This document shows, piece by piece, positions 15,851 to 23,841 of a DNA stretch of 64,000 nucleotides (position 1 is the first letter of the stretch; each line of letters opens with the position of its first letter). Source of the stretch: an uncultured Sphingomonas sp. GTDB taxonomy: Bacteria; Pseudomonadota; Alphaproteobacteria; Sphingomonadales; Sphingomonadaceae. Location of the stretch: contig NZ_CADCVZ010000030.1 in NCBI RefSeq assembly GCF_902806265.1, positions 37,282 through 101,281 on the forward strand, written 5' to 3'. The notes under the pieces are model-generated. The model ran no database searches. It was not told the origin of the DNA and saw nothing but the letters and a program-made list of their open reading frames with translations. Both the position numbers and the translations under genes were made by a program.

Positions 15851-16453
15851 TCAGGCTTCGGTTGTCTCACCCTCGGCCGGAGCGGCGGGCGCGTCCGCGG
15901 TCGCACCGGGCTCGGCATTGGGATCATAGGCCTCGGTGAAGCCGGCGTTGTCGCGCTCGAACATCTGCGCCATGACGTCGACGCCCTGCGCCTGCAGCTC
16001 GGCTTCTTCCGGCGAACGGGCGACGTTGACCTTGACGGTCACCGCCACCTCGGGGTGCAACGCGATGCGGATCTCGTGCATGCCGATCGCCTTGATCGGA
16101 CGGTCAAGCACGATCTGGCTCTTGCTCACCTTGGCGCCGTCCGCCTCCAGTGCGTCACCGATGTCGCGGGCGCTGACCGAGCCGTAGAGCTGGCCGGTGT
16201 TGGACGCCTGGCGGATGAGCTGCACGGTCTTGCCGTCCACGCCCTTGGACGAGGCTTCGGCCGCCGAGCGGCGCTCGGCGTTGTCCGACTCGATCCGCGC
16301 GCGGTTGGCTTCGAAGACCTTGCGGTTGGCTTCATTGGCGCGGAGCGCCTTCTTGCGCGGGAGCAGGTAGTTGCGGGCGAAGCCGTTCTTGACGGTCACG
16401 ACGTCGCCGATGCCGCCCAGCTTTTCGACGCGCTCTAGCAGGATAACTTCCAT
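15851..16453 (-). CDS. rplI: 50S ribosomal protein L9
   Basis: 200 aa. The L9 N-terminal domain is clear: MEVILLERVEKLGGIGDVV, VKNGFARNYLLPRKKAL. A long helix (ANRKVFEANRARIESDNAERR) leads to the C-terminal domain containing SVSARDIGDAL and HPEVAVTVKVNVARS. It binds 23S rRNA domain V. The tail of about 40 residues after the normal end is acidic and Ala/Pro-rich (PAAPAEGETTEA), common in alphaproteobacteria and giving a length above the E. coli 149. Last gene of the rpsF-rpsR-rplI operon. Confidence 0.96.
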   Translation of the reverse strand: MEVILLERVEKLGGIGDVVTVKNGFARNYLLPRKKALRANEANRKVFEANRARIESDNAERRSAAEASSKGVDGKTVQLIRQASNTGQLYGSVSARDIGDALEADGAKVSKSQIVLDRPIKAIGMHEIRIALHPEVAVTVKVNVARSPEEAELQAQGVDVMAQMFERDNAGFTEAYDPNAEPGATADAPAAPAEGETTEA

Positions 16454-16464
16454 GGGAGCGCTCC

Positions 16465-16689
16465 TTACTTCACGACATAGGGAAGCAGGCCGATGTGGCG
16501 GGCGCGCTTAATCGCCTTGGCCAGCTCACGCTGCTTCTTGGTGGATACCGCAGTGATGCGGCTGGGAACGATCTTGCCGCGCTCGGACACGAAGCCCTGG
16601 AGCAGGCGCACGTCCTTGTAGTCGATCTGCGGGGCGTCCTTGCCCGAGAAGGGGCAGGACTTGCGGCGGCGGAAGAATGCACGGGCCAT
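16465..16689 (-). CDS. rpsR: 30S ribosomal protein S18
   Basis: 74 aa. [16 protein letters not shown] at the start and [22 protein letters not shown] then [22 protein letters not shown] are characteristic. It binds S6 and the 16S central domain. The start at 16689 is ATG; the preceding TTG triplet would add one residue. Lies 3 bp after the rpsF stop and 11 bp before rplI. Confidence 0.97.
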   Translation of the reverse strand: MARAFFRRRKSCPFSGKDAPQIDYKDVRLLQGFVSERGKIVPSRITAVSTKKQRELAKAIKRARHIGLLPYVVK

Positions 16690-16692
16690 CAA

Positions 16693-17121
16693 TCAAGCCT
16701 CCACGTCTTCGCGGGGTGCGCGCTCGGCGCGGTCAGGACGGTCGCCGCGATCCGGGCGGTCGCCACGGTCTCCGCGGGGTCCCCGCTCGCGGTCGCGCTC
16801 CGAACGGCGCATCATCGCCGACGGGCCGGTCTCATGCTCGTCGACCCGGATGGTCATAAAGCGGATAACGTCTTCGTTGATGCCGGTCTGGCGCTCCAGC
16901 TCGGCCACCGCCGCGGCCGGCGCGTCGATGTCGAGCATGACGTAGTGCGCCTTACGGTTCTTGGCGATGCGGTAGGCGAGGCTGCGCAGGCCCCAGGTCT
17001 CGGTCTTGGCGACCTTGCCGCCGTTGTCGGTGATGATGGTAGTGGCGTTTTCCGCGAGCGCATCGACCTGGGCTTGAGCCAGATCCTGACGCGCAAGGAA
17101 AACATGCTCGTAGAGCGGCAT
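16693..17121 (-). CDS. rpsF: 30S ribosomal protein S6
   Basis: 142 aa. The fold region is clear ([41 protein letters not shown]). After residue 100 comes an unusually charged extension with near-repeats of GDR-PDR, rich in Arg, Asp and Glu and ending PREDVEA. Many S6 proteins have a tail, but this one is nearly 40 residues long and low complexity, probably disordered and RNA-binding. First gene of the operon. Confidence 0.96.
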   Translation of the reverse strand: MPLYEHVFLARQDLAQAQVDALAENATTIITDNGGKVAKTETWGLRSLAYRIAKNRKAHYVMLDIDAPAAAVAELERQTGINEDVIRFMTIRVDEHETGPSAMMRRSERDRERGPRGDRGDRPDRGDRPDRAERAPREDVEA

Positions 17122-17234
17122 GCTTGTCTCACATGTTGGCCGATCGCTGGCGCCGCACCATGCGGTCGCCCCTCCGGCTGTCGTCGCTATGCTGAGCCAG
17201 GGTAAGGCAGCGTGCCTGACCCGAGCTGCGAGCG

Positions 17235-17263
17235 CCTATGCCGCAGGAGCCGGCTTTTTGCAA
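17235..17263 (-). promoter_or_regulatory. candidate rpsF operon promoter
   Basis: On the minus strand TTGCAA (17258-17263) is followed after 17 nt by CATAGG (17235-17240), a fair -35/-10 pair. It would give a leader of about 105 nt before rpsF, long enough for the S6:S18-type autoregulatory leader known in other bacteria. I could not confirm that fold by eye. Confidence 0.25.
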
Positions 17264-17477
17264 GAACGGCCATGGAGGCACCGGGTTGAAGGCTTGCTTC
17301 GATGGCCGCGAATGGCAGTTCGGGATCGTAGCCGCAGGTGAGTTGCGGATCGGCGGGGAACGGGTGGTGTCTGCGAGGCGACCTGCGATTGCACGCCCGG
17401 TCGGAGGGAATCTGGTCGACGCGGAAGCACGGACGGCGCTTCTCGGCATCTTGGCGGCGCTCGAAAGCCATGGCTGA
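17238..17477 (+). CDS. possible small hypothetical protein
   Basis: 79 aa reading frame in the otherwise empty 490-bp stretch between rpsF and the outer-membrane protein gene. Third codon positions are GC-biased, and the C-terminus LVDAEARTALLGILAALESHG reads like a normal helix, but there is no convincing ribosome site and I recognise no domain. It could equally be chance. Apart from this and the rpsF leader I see nothing in 17122-17612. Confidence 0.35.
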   Translation: MPQEPAFCKNGHGGTGLKACFDGREWQFGIVAAGELRIGGERVVSARRPAIARPVGGNLVDAEARTALLGILAALESHG

Positions 17478-17612
17478 TCGCTAGGAGCTAGCCGTCATGA
17501 TCCGAGTGTATCGTTCTCCGCGGCGGTTGGGTCGGTTTACGATTTCCCCTTCCTGAGCGCCTGCCGGCCGACTATGACGCGGAGGCTTTCTGGCTCGAAG
17601 GAAGGGGCACCC

Positions 17613-18449
17613 ATGCGGAAGCTACTAGTAGTGGCAATTGCTGCGTCGACAGCGACAACACCTGCTCTGGCGCGCGATGGCGTGGGTTATGTCGGGATCG
17701 AGGGCGGCCTCATGAAAGTCGAGGACATCGAGTTCGATTTCGAGGACGATGCCGACTCCATTGACAACCTTTTCGGCGTCGATGTGAAGACTGGTTTTGA
17801 CGTCGCCTTCGTCGGCGGTCATGATTTCGGGACGATCCGGGTCGAAGGCGAAGTTGGTTACAAGCGCGCTTCGCTGGACGAAGTGCGAGTTGACCAGAGC
17901 GTCATCCCGGCAAGCAATCTCGAAGCCGATGGCCGTGCCAGAGTCCTCTCGGGGATGGTCAACCTCCTGCTGGACTTCGGCGCCGACAACGGTCTGAGCG
18001 GCTTTGTCGGAGGTGGTGCAGGCATCGCTAGAGTTAAGATGCGGGGAGACCTTAGCGGCACCGGCACCGGCGGGATCGGAGTTTCGGACCTTGGTTTCTC
18101 GGGCAGCGATCGGGGCTTCGCTTGGCAGGGCGTGGCCGGCGTCCGCACGGCCGTCACCGGCAACATCGACCTTGGCCTCAAGTACCGCTTCTTCAATACC
18201 AAGTTCGAGCTTGAAGGCGGAGGTGAGCAACTTAGCGACCGGTTTCGCTCGCATGCGTTGCTGGCCAGCCTGACCTACAACTTTGCGGCTCCACCAGCGC
18301 CGCCACCGGCACCCGCACCGCCGCCTCCCCCACCTCCACCTCCCGCAACCCAGACATGTCCGGATGGGTCAGTGATCTTGGCGACCGACTCTTGCCCCGT
18401 GCCGCCTTCGCCACCGCCGCCGCCGCCACCCGCTCCCGAGCGAGGTTGA
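17613..18449 (+). CDS. outer-membrane beta-barrel protein with proline-rich tail
   Basis: 278 aa from the ATG at 17613 (AAGGAAGGGG upstream). Signal peptide about 1-21 (MRKLLVVAIAASTATTPALA-R). Residues 22-225 show alternating amphipathic strands ending in SHALLASLTYNF, an aromatic C-terminal strand typical of OmpA/OmpW-type 8-stranded barrels. After the barrel, 50 residues of poly-proline surround QTC[P]DGSVILATDSCP and end PAPERG. That tail resembles the linker of sphingomonad OmpA proteins, but no OmpA peptidoglycan-binding domain follows. A near-identical tail ends the TonB receptor at 50614. Confidence 0.85.
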   Translation: MRKLLVVAIAASTATTPALARDGVGYVGIEGGLMKVEDIEFDFEDDADSIDNLFGVDVKTGFDVAFVGGHDFGTIRVEGEVGYKRASLDEVRVDQSVIPASNLEADGRARVLSGMVNLLLDFGADNGLSGFVGGGAGIARVKMRGDLSGTGTGGIGVSDLGFSGSDRGFAWQGVAGVRTAVTGNIDLGLKYRFFNTKFELEGGGEQLSDRFRSHALLASLTYNFAAPPAPPPAPAPPPPPPPPPATQTCPDGSVILATDSCPVPPSPPPPPPPAPERG

Positions 18450-18549
18450 GTTTCCGAACGGCGCCGGGCTGCGAGTCACTGACCGCCCTGAACAGGGCTC
18501 GGTAGGCTCGCACCTGCTCGACGTTGAACACCTCCAACGCTAGGCGGGT

Positions 18550-19584
18550 ATGATGCACCGCCCACTTCGCCTGACCTGCAGCACGGACGCACTGATTGCG
18601 AATTGGCGGGCGCTTGCCGGGCGGGCTGGTGTCGCCTGTGGCGCAGCAATCAAGGCTGATGGCTACGGATTGGGAGCTCGGCCGGTTTTCGACGCGCTCT
18701 ACGCCGCGGGTTGCCGTGATTTCTTCTTGTCCACGTGGTGGGAAGTTGGCGAGCTCGGGACGGTGCCGCCCGACGCGTTCGTTTCGGTCCTCCACGGCCT
18801 TGGTCCCGACGACGTTGCGGCAGCGCTGCTGTGGACGAACGTCCGACCAGTCTTAAATAGTGCCAGGCAAGCGCAGCGCTGGAAGCAGATCGCTCCTGAG
18901 CGCGAATGCGATGTGATGATCGATACCGGGATGAACCGGCTCGGCCTTCGGCAGGAGGAAGCGTCCGCTCTGACCGGCTTAAACATCCATACCTTGCATA
19001 GCCATCTCGCGTGCGCGGATGAAGATCATGATCTCAATCAGCTTCAGCTGGAGCGCTTCCGATCCGCAGCAAGCGGCGTCGCAGCCAAGCGCTACAGCCT
19101 CGCCAATAGCGCAGGCATTTTCCTGGGTGGTGACTACAGCTTTGATTTGGTGAGACCCGGGCTGGCGCTATACGGGGGTTCGCCGCGGCCCGAAGCGCGC
19201 GAGTTGGTCCGACCCGTGGCTCGCCTCGAAGCGCAGGTCGTCCAGCGACGTGTGATCCGTGAAGGAGAGAGCTGCGGCTACGGCGGGCGGTTCGTCGCGC
19301 AAGCCGATACGGAGGTGGCCATTGTCAACCTCGGCTATGCCGATGGCTATTGGCGCGGGTTCTCGGAGTGCGGCAAGGCGGACATGGGGGGCATCGACCT
19401 GCCGGTACTTGGGCGCGTTTCGATGGACCTAGTGGCGCTTGGCTGTGACGACGCGCCCGAGCTGGCGGAGGGCGACTGGGCTTCGCTGCACTTCGGGCTG
19501 GAAGAAGCCGCTGCAGCGTCGGGCATGTCGCAATACGAGCTGCTGACGGGACTAGGCCGGAGGTTCGAGCGGCTCTGGCACTAG
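18550..19584 (+). CDS. alr: alanine racemase
   Basis: 344 aa fold-type III PLP enzyme making D-alanine for peptidoglycan. PLP-binding Lys35 in AAIKADGYGLG and catalytic Tyr244 in SCGYGGRF are present, as are DTGMNRLG, HSHLACAD and LANSAGIFLG. The usual RIKADAYGHG motif is slightly altered. The first of two adjacent ATG codons was taken. Its 3' end overlaps the convergent nth gene by 33 bp. GC content is a little below that of the neighbours. Confidence 0.93.
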   Translation: MMHRPLRLTCSTDALIANWRALAGRAGVACGAAIKADGYGLGARPVFDALYAAGCRDFFLSTWWEVGELGTVPPDAFVSVLHGLGPDDVAAALLWTNVRPVLNSARQAQRWKQIAPERECDVMIDTGMNRLGLRQEEASALTGLNIHTLHSHLACADEDHDLNQLQLERFRSAASGVAAKRYSLANSAGIFLGGDYSFDLVRPGLALYGGSPRPEARELVRPVARLEAQVVQRRVIREGESCGYGGRFVAQADTEVAIVNLGYADGYWRGFSECGKADMGGIDLPVLGRVSMDLVALGCDDAPELAEGDWASLHFGLEEAAAASGMSQYELLTGLGRRFERLWH

Positions 19585-20226
19585 CCCCTTCGGCGGGGTT
19601 GTCTTGGGTTGGTACCGGCATAGATCAACGACCGGGCAGCGCCAACACTCCGGCTTTCTTGCTTTGCAGATGTATCGGCCGTGCAGGATCAGCCAATGGT
19701 GAGCATGTTGGCGGAACGGCTGGGGTGTGGCCTTCAACAGCTTCAGTTCTACCTCCAGCGGCGTCTTTCCAGGTGCCAGTCCCGTGCGATTGCCGACCCT
19801 GAACACATGAGTGTCGACGGCGATCGCCGGTTCGTCAAAAGCGATGTTCAGGACGACGTTGGCAGTTTTCCGCCCGACACCGGGCAAGCGCTCCAGCGCA
19901 TCGCGATCCGGCGGCACCTGCCCGCCATGTTCTTCAACGAGCTGCCTGGCCATGGCGATGACGTTCTTGGCCTTAGTGTTGAACAAGCCGATCGTCTTGA
20001 TGAGCTCGCGGACCCGGTCCTCGCCGAGCGCCAGCATCTTCTCGGGCGTGTCGGCAAGATCGAACAGCGGGGGTGTCGCCTGGTTCACGCTGGCATCGGT
20101 CGCTTGGGCAGACAAGGCAACCGCAACCAGCAGCGTATAAGGATTGACCCAGTCGAGTTCACCTTGCGGCGCCGGATCGAGTTCAGCCAGCCGCCGGAAG
20201 AACTCGGAAACCTCGGCTCGTTTCAC
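19552..20226 (-). CDS. nth: endonuclease III (DNA glycosylase/AP lyase)
   Basis: 224 aa. Helix-hairpin-helix LPGVGRKTANVV with catalytic Lys120, Asp138 in AVDTHVFRV, and the 4Fe-4S ligands Cys187-x6-Cys194-x2-Cys197-x5-Cys203. It removes oxidised pyrimidines and cuts the abasic site. Start overlaps the dapB stop by 4 bp (ATGA). The tail QPKTTPPKGLVPEPLEPPA extends slightly beyond E. coli Nth and overlaps the 3' end of alr on the other strand. Confidence 0.96.
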   Translation of the reverse strand: MKRAEVSEFFRRLAELDPAPQGELDWVNPYTLLVAVALSAQATDASVNQATPPLFDLADTPEKMLALGEDRVRELIKTIGLFNTKAKNVIAMARQLVEEHGGQVPPDRDALERLPGVGRKTANVVLNIAFDEPAIAVDTHVFRVGNRTGLAPGKTPLEVELKLLKATPQPFRQHAHHWLILHGRYICKARKPECWRCPVVDLCRYQPKTTPPKGLVPEPLEPPA

Positions 20227-20933
20227 GGACCAGCGATCACGTCGTGCATGCCGTAGAGACCCGGTGACCGGCGGTGCAGGAAGCGGGCGGCAGCGAGCGC
20301 GCCCCGGGCGAAAATCATCCGGCTCTCGGCGCGGTGCGAGAGGACCAGACGCTCTTGCGGCCCGGCGAAGACCACGTCGTGATCGCCCACGACGGTTCCT
20401 CCGCGTAGTGCGGCAAAGCCGATCGCACCCTCCTGCCGCTTCAGCCCGGTTCCTTGTCGGCCGGCTTCCATCTGAAGCGGGCGCTGCCGGCCCCTAGCCG
20501 CGGCCTCACCGAGCGCGAAGGCCGTTCCCGACGGCGCATCCGCCTTCATACGGTGGTGCATTTCCACCACCTCGATGTCCCACTCGACCTCCAGCGCAGC
20601 CGCGGCGCGCTCCACCAGGTCCTGCAGCACGGCCACGCCGAGCGAAGTATTCGCCGCGCGCAGTACCGCGACTTCGCGAGCTGCCTCTGCAATCCTTCGC
20701 TCCGCGAGATCGTCGAGTCCGGTCGTCCCGACCAGGATCGGAACGGCTGCGGTGGCAGCCCGCTGAAGGCTCGCACTCAGTGCCTGGGGCGCGGAGAAGT
20801 CGACGATAACGTCGCCGCTGTCCTGGTCCAAAGCGAAGCGCCTGTCCTCCTCTACTGCGGCAGCGATCGCCCGTCCCATCCGGCCTTCCGGCGCGATCAA
20901 TGTAAGCCGGATTGGCTGGTCTTCGGTGCGCAT
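20223..20933 (-). CDS. dapB: 4-hydroxy-tetrahydrodipicolinate reductase
   Basis: 236 aa, lysine/diaminopimelate pathway, NAD(P)H-dependent. The C-terminal catalytic segment MHHRMKADAPSGTA gives His126/His127 and Lys130; GTTG near 69-72 and the closing FLHRRSPGLYGMHDV are typical. The nucleotide loop reads LIAPEGRMGRAI, where most DapB have G-A-x-G-R-M-G, so the first glycine is replaced by Ala-Pro. The family is usually 240-270 aa, so this is a compact version. In an operon between DUF72 and nth. Confidence 0.92.
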   Translation of the reverse strand: MRTEDQPIRLTLIAPEGRMGRAIAAAVEEDRRFALDQDSGDVIVDFSAPQALSASLQRAATAAVPILVGTTGLDDLAERRIAEAAREVAVLRAANTSLGVAVLQDLVERAAAALEVEWDIEVVEMHHRMKADAPSGTAFALGEAAARGRQRPLQMEAGRQGTGLKRQEGAIGFAALRGGTVVGDHDVVFAGPQERLVLSHRAESRMIFARGALAAARFLHRRSPGLYGMHDVIAGP

Positions 20934-20954
20934 GACTGGCTGATGGCGCAGCGT

Positions 20955-21713
20955 TCAAGCCCGCGCAATGCCGAGCCGCTGCTGTAGTGCGATGGCGGCT
21001 GCGGGAGCCCGCACCTTGGCCCCATTTATCATGAAGATGTACGCTTCGCGGCCGTCGACCTGCCACCGCCGTGCCCGCTCAGCGAAGCCATCAAGGTCGT
21101 GCGCTTCATACCCGGTCCCCACCTCTTCCCGCATCCGCTGCAGTCGCGCATATGCGAAGTCCGCAGTCTCCACATCGATGCAAGGGAACTCGTCAGCGTC
21201 ATCGAACACAACGGCGATATTGCGATCTCGGCAGAGGGCGAAAAAGGCTTCGTCACGGAAGCTCTCATGGCGCGGTTCGATAACGTGGCGCAGCGGAAGG
21301 CCGTCGAGTTGCTCCGGCAGAAGCTCGATAAACCGGGCGATATCCTCCCGATCGAAGGTCCGCCTCGCCGCAAACATCCAGAGGATCGGACCGAGCTTCG
21401 GGCCAAGCGCCACCAAACCTTGATCCATGAAACTTGCGATGCCTTCGCCTGCTTCAGCCAACCTGGTCCTCGTTACGCAAATCCGGCTAGCCTTAACGGC
21501 GAACTGAAATCCTTCCGGCGCCATAGCCGCCCAGCTTTGCCAAGTCTTGAGGCTCTGCCGGCCATAGAAGGTTCCATTGATCTCAATCGCTCCTAAGCTG
21601 TGCGAAGCGAACTCGAGTTCGCGCGATTGCGGCAGCTTGGGCGGAAAGAAGGTGCCGCGCCACGGGGCGTAGCTCCACCCACCTATGCCGACGCGGATCC
21701 TGCCCTCGCTCAT
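20955..21713 (-). CDS. DUF72 (YecE-like) family protein
   Basis: 252 aa TIM-barrel of unknown function. Recognisable by RVGIGGWSYAPWRGTFFPPKL at the N-terminus, EINGTFYGRQS, FAVKASRICVTRTRL, LEPRHESF-like IEPRHESFRDE and the closing YIFMINGAKVRAPAAA. The start at 21713 is chosen because AGGGA lies 7 bases upstream; ATG at 21719 adds two residues. Members have been linked to Fe-S or DNA repair contexts, and here it sits directly upstream of dapB and nth, but no function is proven. Confidence 0.86.
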   Translation of the reverse strand: MSEGRIRVGIGGWSYAPWRGTFFPPKLPQSRELEFASHSLGAIEINGTFYGRQSLKTWQSWAAMAPEGFQFAVKASRICVTRTRLAEAGEGIASFMDQGLVALGPKLGPILWMFAARRTFDREDIARFIELLPEQLDGLPLRHVIEPRHESFRDEAFFALCRDRNIAVVFDDADEFPCIDVETADFAYARLQRMREEVGTGYEAHDLDGFAERARRWQVDGREAYIFMINGAKVRAPAAAIALQQRLGIARA

Positions 21714-21784
21714 CAACATGGTCCCTGTTGCCGAATCCGCGAATGCGTCGCCTACCTCAACGGTTCCGGAAGTCGCTTCAGCGC

Positions 21785-22171
21785 TCAGGCCTGCGGGAGG
21801 AAGCGCCCGACGATGTCCTTGGCCAGCCGAGCGGGCCTTCGCGATACGGCGTCAAGGCAGCACCAGGTGCTGTTGATCTCCGCAACCACTTCTTCGCCCC
21901 GCTTGATCACCGTCGTGAACAGCGCGCGCGCACCCTGCACTTGCTCGGCAATCACATCGGCAACAACAATATCGTCAAGGAACGCCGGCCGGCGATAGCT
22001 AATCTCGTGCTTAAGCGCGACCCACAGGTGGCGAGCCACCGCGTCGGCCGGGGCAATCTTCTCCCAATATTGCACCACCGCTTCCTGGACCCACTTCAGG
22101 TAGACGCTGTTGTTGACGTGACCCATATGGTCGATGTCGGCAGGTTCGATTCCGATTGCGTGGCGATACAT
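21785..22171 (-). CDS. acyl-CoA thioesterase (hotdog fold, YbgC/FadM type)
   Basis: 128 aa. The N-terminus MYRHAIGIEPADIDHMGHVNNSVYLKWVQEA carries the 4-hydroxybenzoyl-CoA thioesterase-like signature with Asp in DIDHMGHVNN as catalytic residue. Start 22171 has GGGA upstream; ATG at 22183 is possible. It hydrolyses acyl-CoA thioesters in the cytosol; chain preference unknown. It begins divergently from the sirtuin gene, 63 bp away. Confidence 0.84.
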   Translation of the reverse strand: MYRHAIGIEPADIDHMGHVNNSVYLKWVQEAVVQYWEKIAPADAVARHLWVALKHEISYRRPAFLDDIVVADVIAEQVQGARALFTTVIKRGEEVVAEINSTWCCLDAVSRRPARLAKDIVGRFLPQA

Positions 22172-22234
22172 TGCGAGTCCCATGCGGGCAGCGTGCTTGC
22201 TGCTGACAATGGTGTCAACTGAATAGGTTAGCGA

Positions 22235-22951
22235 ATGGTTGCCGGTACGGAGCGTTCCCATGCGATCCTTGTACTCACGGGAGCGGGCGTATCGGCCGAC
22301 AGCGGGGTCGCAACCTTCCGCGGCCCGGATGGCCTGTGGGAAGGGCACCGGGTGCAGGACGTGGCAACGCCTGAGGCCTTTCAACGCGATCCGGACCTCG
22401 TTCATGCCTTCTACGACGCGCGGCGCGCCAAGCTTGAAACCGTGCAGCCGAACGCCGCGCACGAGGCGCTGGCCCGGCTCGATGCCGAGTGGCCGGGCGA
22501 GCTGCTGATCGTCACTCAGAACGTAGACGATCTCCACGAGCGCGCCGGCGCCAGGCGCCTCCTCCACATGCACGGCGAGCTCAAGCTCGGCTGGTGCCTG
22601 GCGTGTGGCGAGCGGTTCGCCTGGGTACGGGAGATGGGCACCGCCGCGACTTGCCCGTCGTGCGGCGGGGTCGGGCAAGTCCGTCCTGACATCGTCTGGT
22701 TTGGCGAGATGCCCTACGAGATGGAGCCCATCGAAGAGGCCCTGCAGCGCTGCCACCTGTTTGTCTCCATCGGCACGTCCGGAGCCGTCTACCCGGCTGC
22801 CGGCTTCGTCCAGACCGCCCGTTATTACGGCGCCCGCTGTCTCGAAATGAACCTCGAGCCGAGCCAAGGAAGCATGTTCTTTCATGAGACCCGGCTCGGC
22901 CGCGCCGCCGAGCTGGTGCCCAGGTGGGTCGAGGAGTTACTCGGCGGCTAG
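22235..22951 (+). CDS. cobB: NAD-dependent protein deacylase (sirtuin, Sir2/CobB)
   Basis: 238 aa. NAD site GAGVSADSGVATFRG at 16-30, TQNVDDLH at 94-101, catalytic His113 in HMHGEL, zinc cysteines 121, 124, 140 and 143. Tyr60 and Arg63 (YDAR) form the class III pair that accepts succinyl- and malonyl-lysine, so desuccinylase activity is likely besides deacetylation. The last four bases overlap the convergent era gene. Confidence 0.94.
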   Translation: MVAGTERSHAILVLTGAGVSADSGVATFRGPDGLWEGHRVQDVATPEAFQRDPDLVHAFYDARRAKLETVQPNAAHEALARLDAEWPGELLIVTQNVDDLHERAGARRLLHMHGELKLGWCLACGERFAWVREMGTAATCPSCGGVGQVRPDIVWFGEMPYEMEPIEEALQRCHLFVSIGTSGAVYPAAGFVQTARYYGARCLEMNLEPSQGSMFFHETRLGRAAELVPRWVEELLGG

Positions 22952-23841
22952 TCCGACCACTCCAGCCCGATCTCCCGGTACAGGCCGCGGTCCTCCTCCC
23001 AGCGCGGGTTGACCTTGACGTGCAGGAACAGGTGCACTTTGCGCCCGAGATGCTCGCCAATAGCCTGGCGCGCCGCGGCGCCGATGGCCTTGAGCTTGGC
23101 GCCGCCTTTGCCGAGCACGATCGCCTTCTGGCTGTCCCGCTCGATCAGGATCTGCTGGTGGATGAGGGTCGAGCCGTCCTTGCGGTCCTCCCACTTCTCC
23201 GTTTCGACCGCCGATGCGTAGGGCAGCTCGGCATGGAGCTGTAGGTAGAGCTGCTCGCGGGTTAGCTCCGCCGCCACCATCCGGTCGGTCGCGTCGCTGA
23301 GCTGGTCCTCGGGGTAGTGCCATGGGCTCTCCGGCACCGCCCCGCCGAGGTGACGCTTGAGGTCGGGCACGCCATCGCCAGCGCTTGCCGACACCATGAA
23401 TACCGCTTCGGGCTGCAACCGCTCCGCCAGGCGAGCCGCGAGCACCAGCAGCTCCTCCTTGCGCGCGATATCGACCTTGTTGAGCACCAGGATCCTGGGC
23501 TCGGGCCGCCCTTCGACTCCCTGCAGCACGGCTTCCACCCGCTCGCCCACCTTGGCCGCCGCATCCACCACCAGCAGCACCCGGTCGGCGGCTTCCGCGC
23601 CTTCCCACGCCGCCTTGACCATCGCCCGGTCGAGCCGCCGCCGCGGGTCGAAGATGCCGGGCGTGTCGACCAGCAGGATTTGGCTCTTGCCCTCGATCGC
23701 AATGCCCATCAGCCGCGCGCGGGTGGTCTGCGCCTTGGGGCTGACGATCGCCACCTTCTGGCCGATGAGTGCGTTCACCAGCGTCGACTTGCCGGCGTTG
23801 GGGGCGCCGAGCACCGCTACCAAGCCGCAGCGTTCAGTCAT
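22948..23841 (-). CDS. era: GTPase Era
   Basis: 297 aa. G1 GAPNAGKST (12-20), G3 DTPG (59-62), G4 NKVD (121-124), and a C-terminal KH domain with IVLGKGGAKLKAIG (about 243-256). Binds the 3' end of 16S rRNA during 30S assembly. Start overlaps the rnc stop by 8 bp. Third gene of the lepB-rnc-era operon. Confidence 0.97.
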   Translation of the reverse strand: MTERCGLVAVLGAPNAGKSTLVNALIGQKVAIVSPKAQTTRARLMGIAIEGKSQILLVDTPGIFDPRRRLDRAMVKAAWEGAEAADRVLLVVDAAAKVGERVEAVLQGVEGRPEPRILVLNKVDIARKEELLVLAARLAERLQPEAVFMVSASAGDGVPDLKRHLGGAVPESPWHYPEDQLSDATDRMVAAELTREQLYLQLHAELPYASAVETEKWEDRKDGSTLIHQQILIERDSQKAIVLGKGGAKLKAIGAAARQAIGEHLGRKVHLFLHVKVNPRWEEDRGLYREIGLEWSD

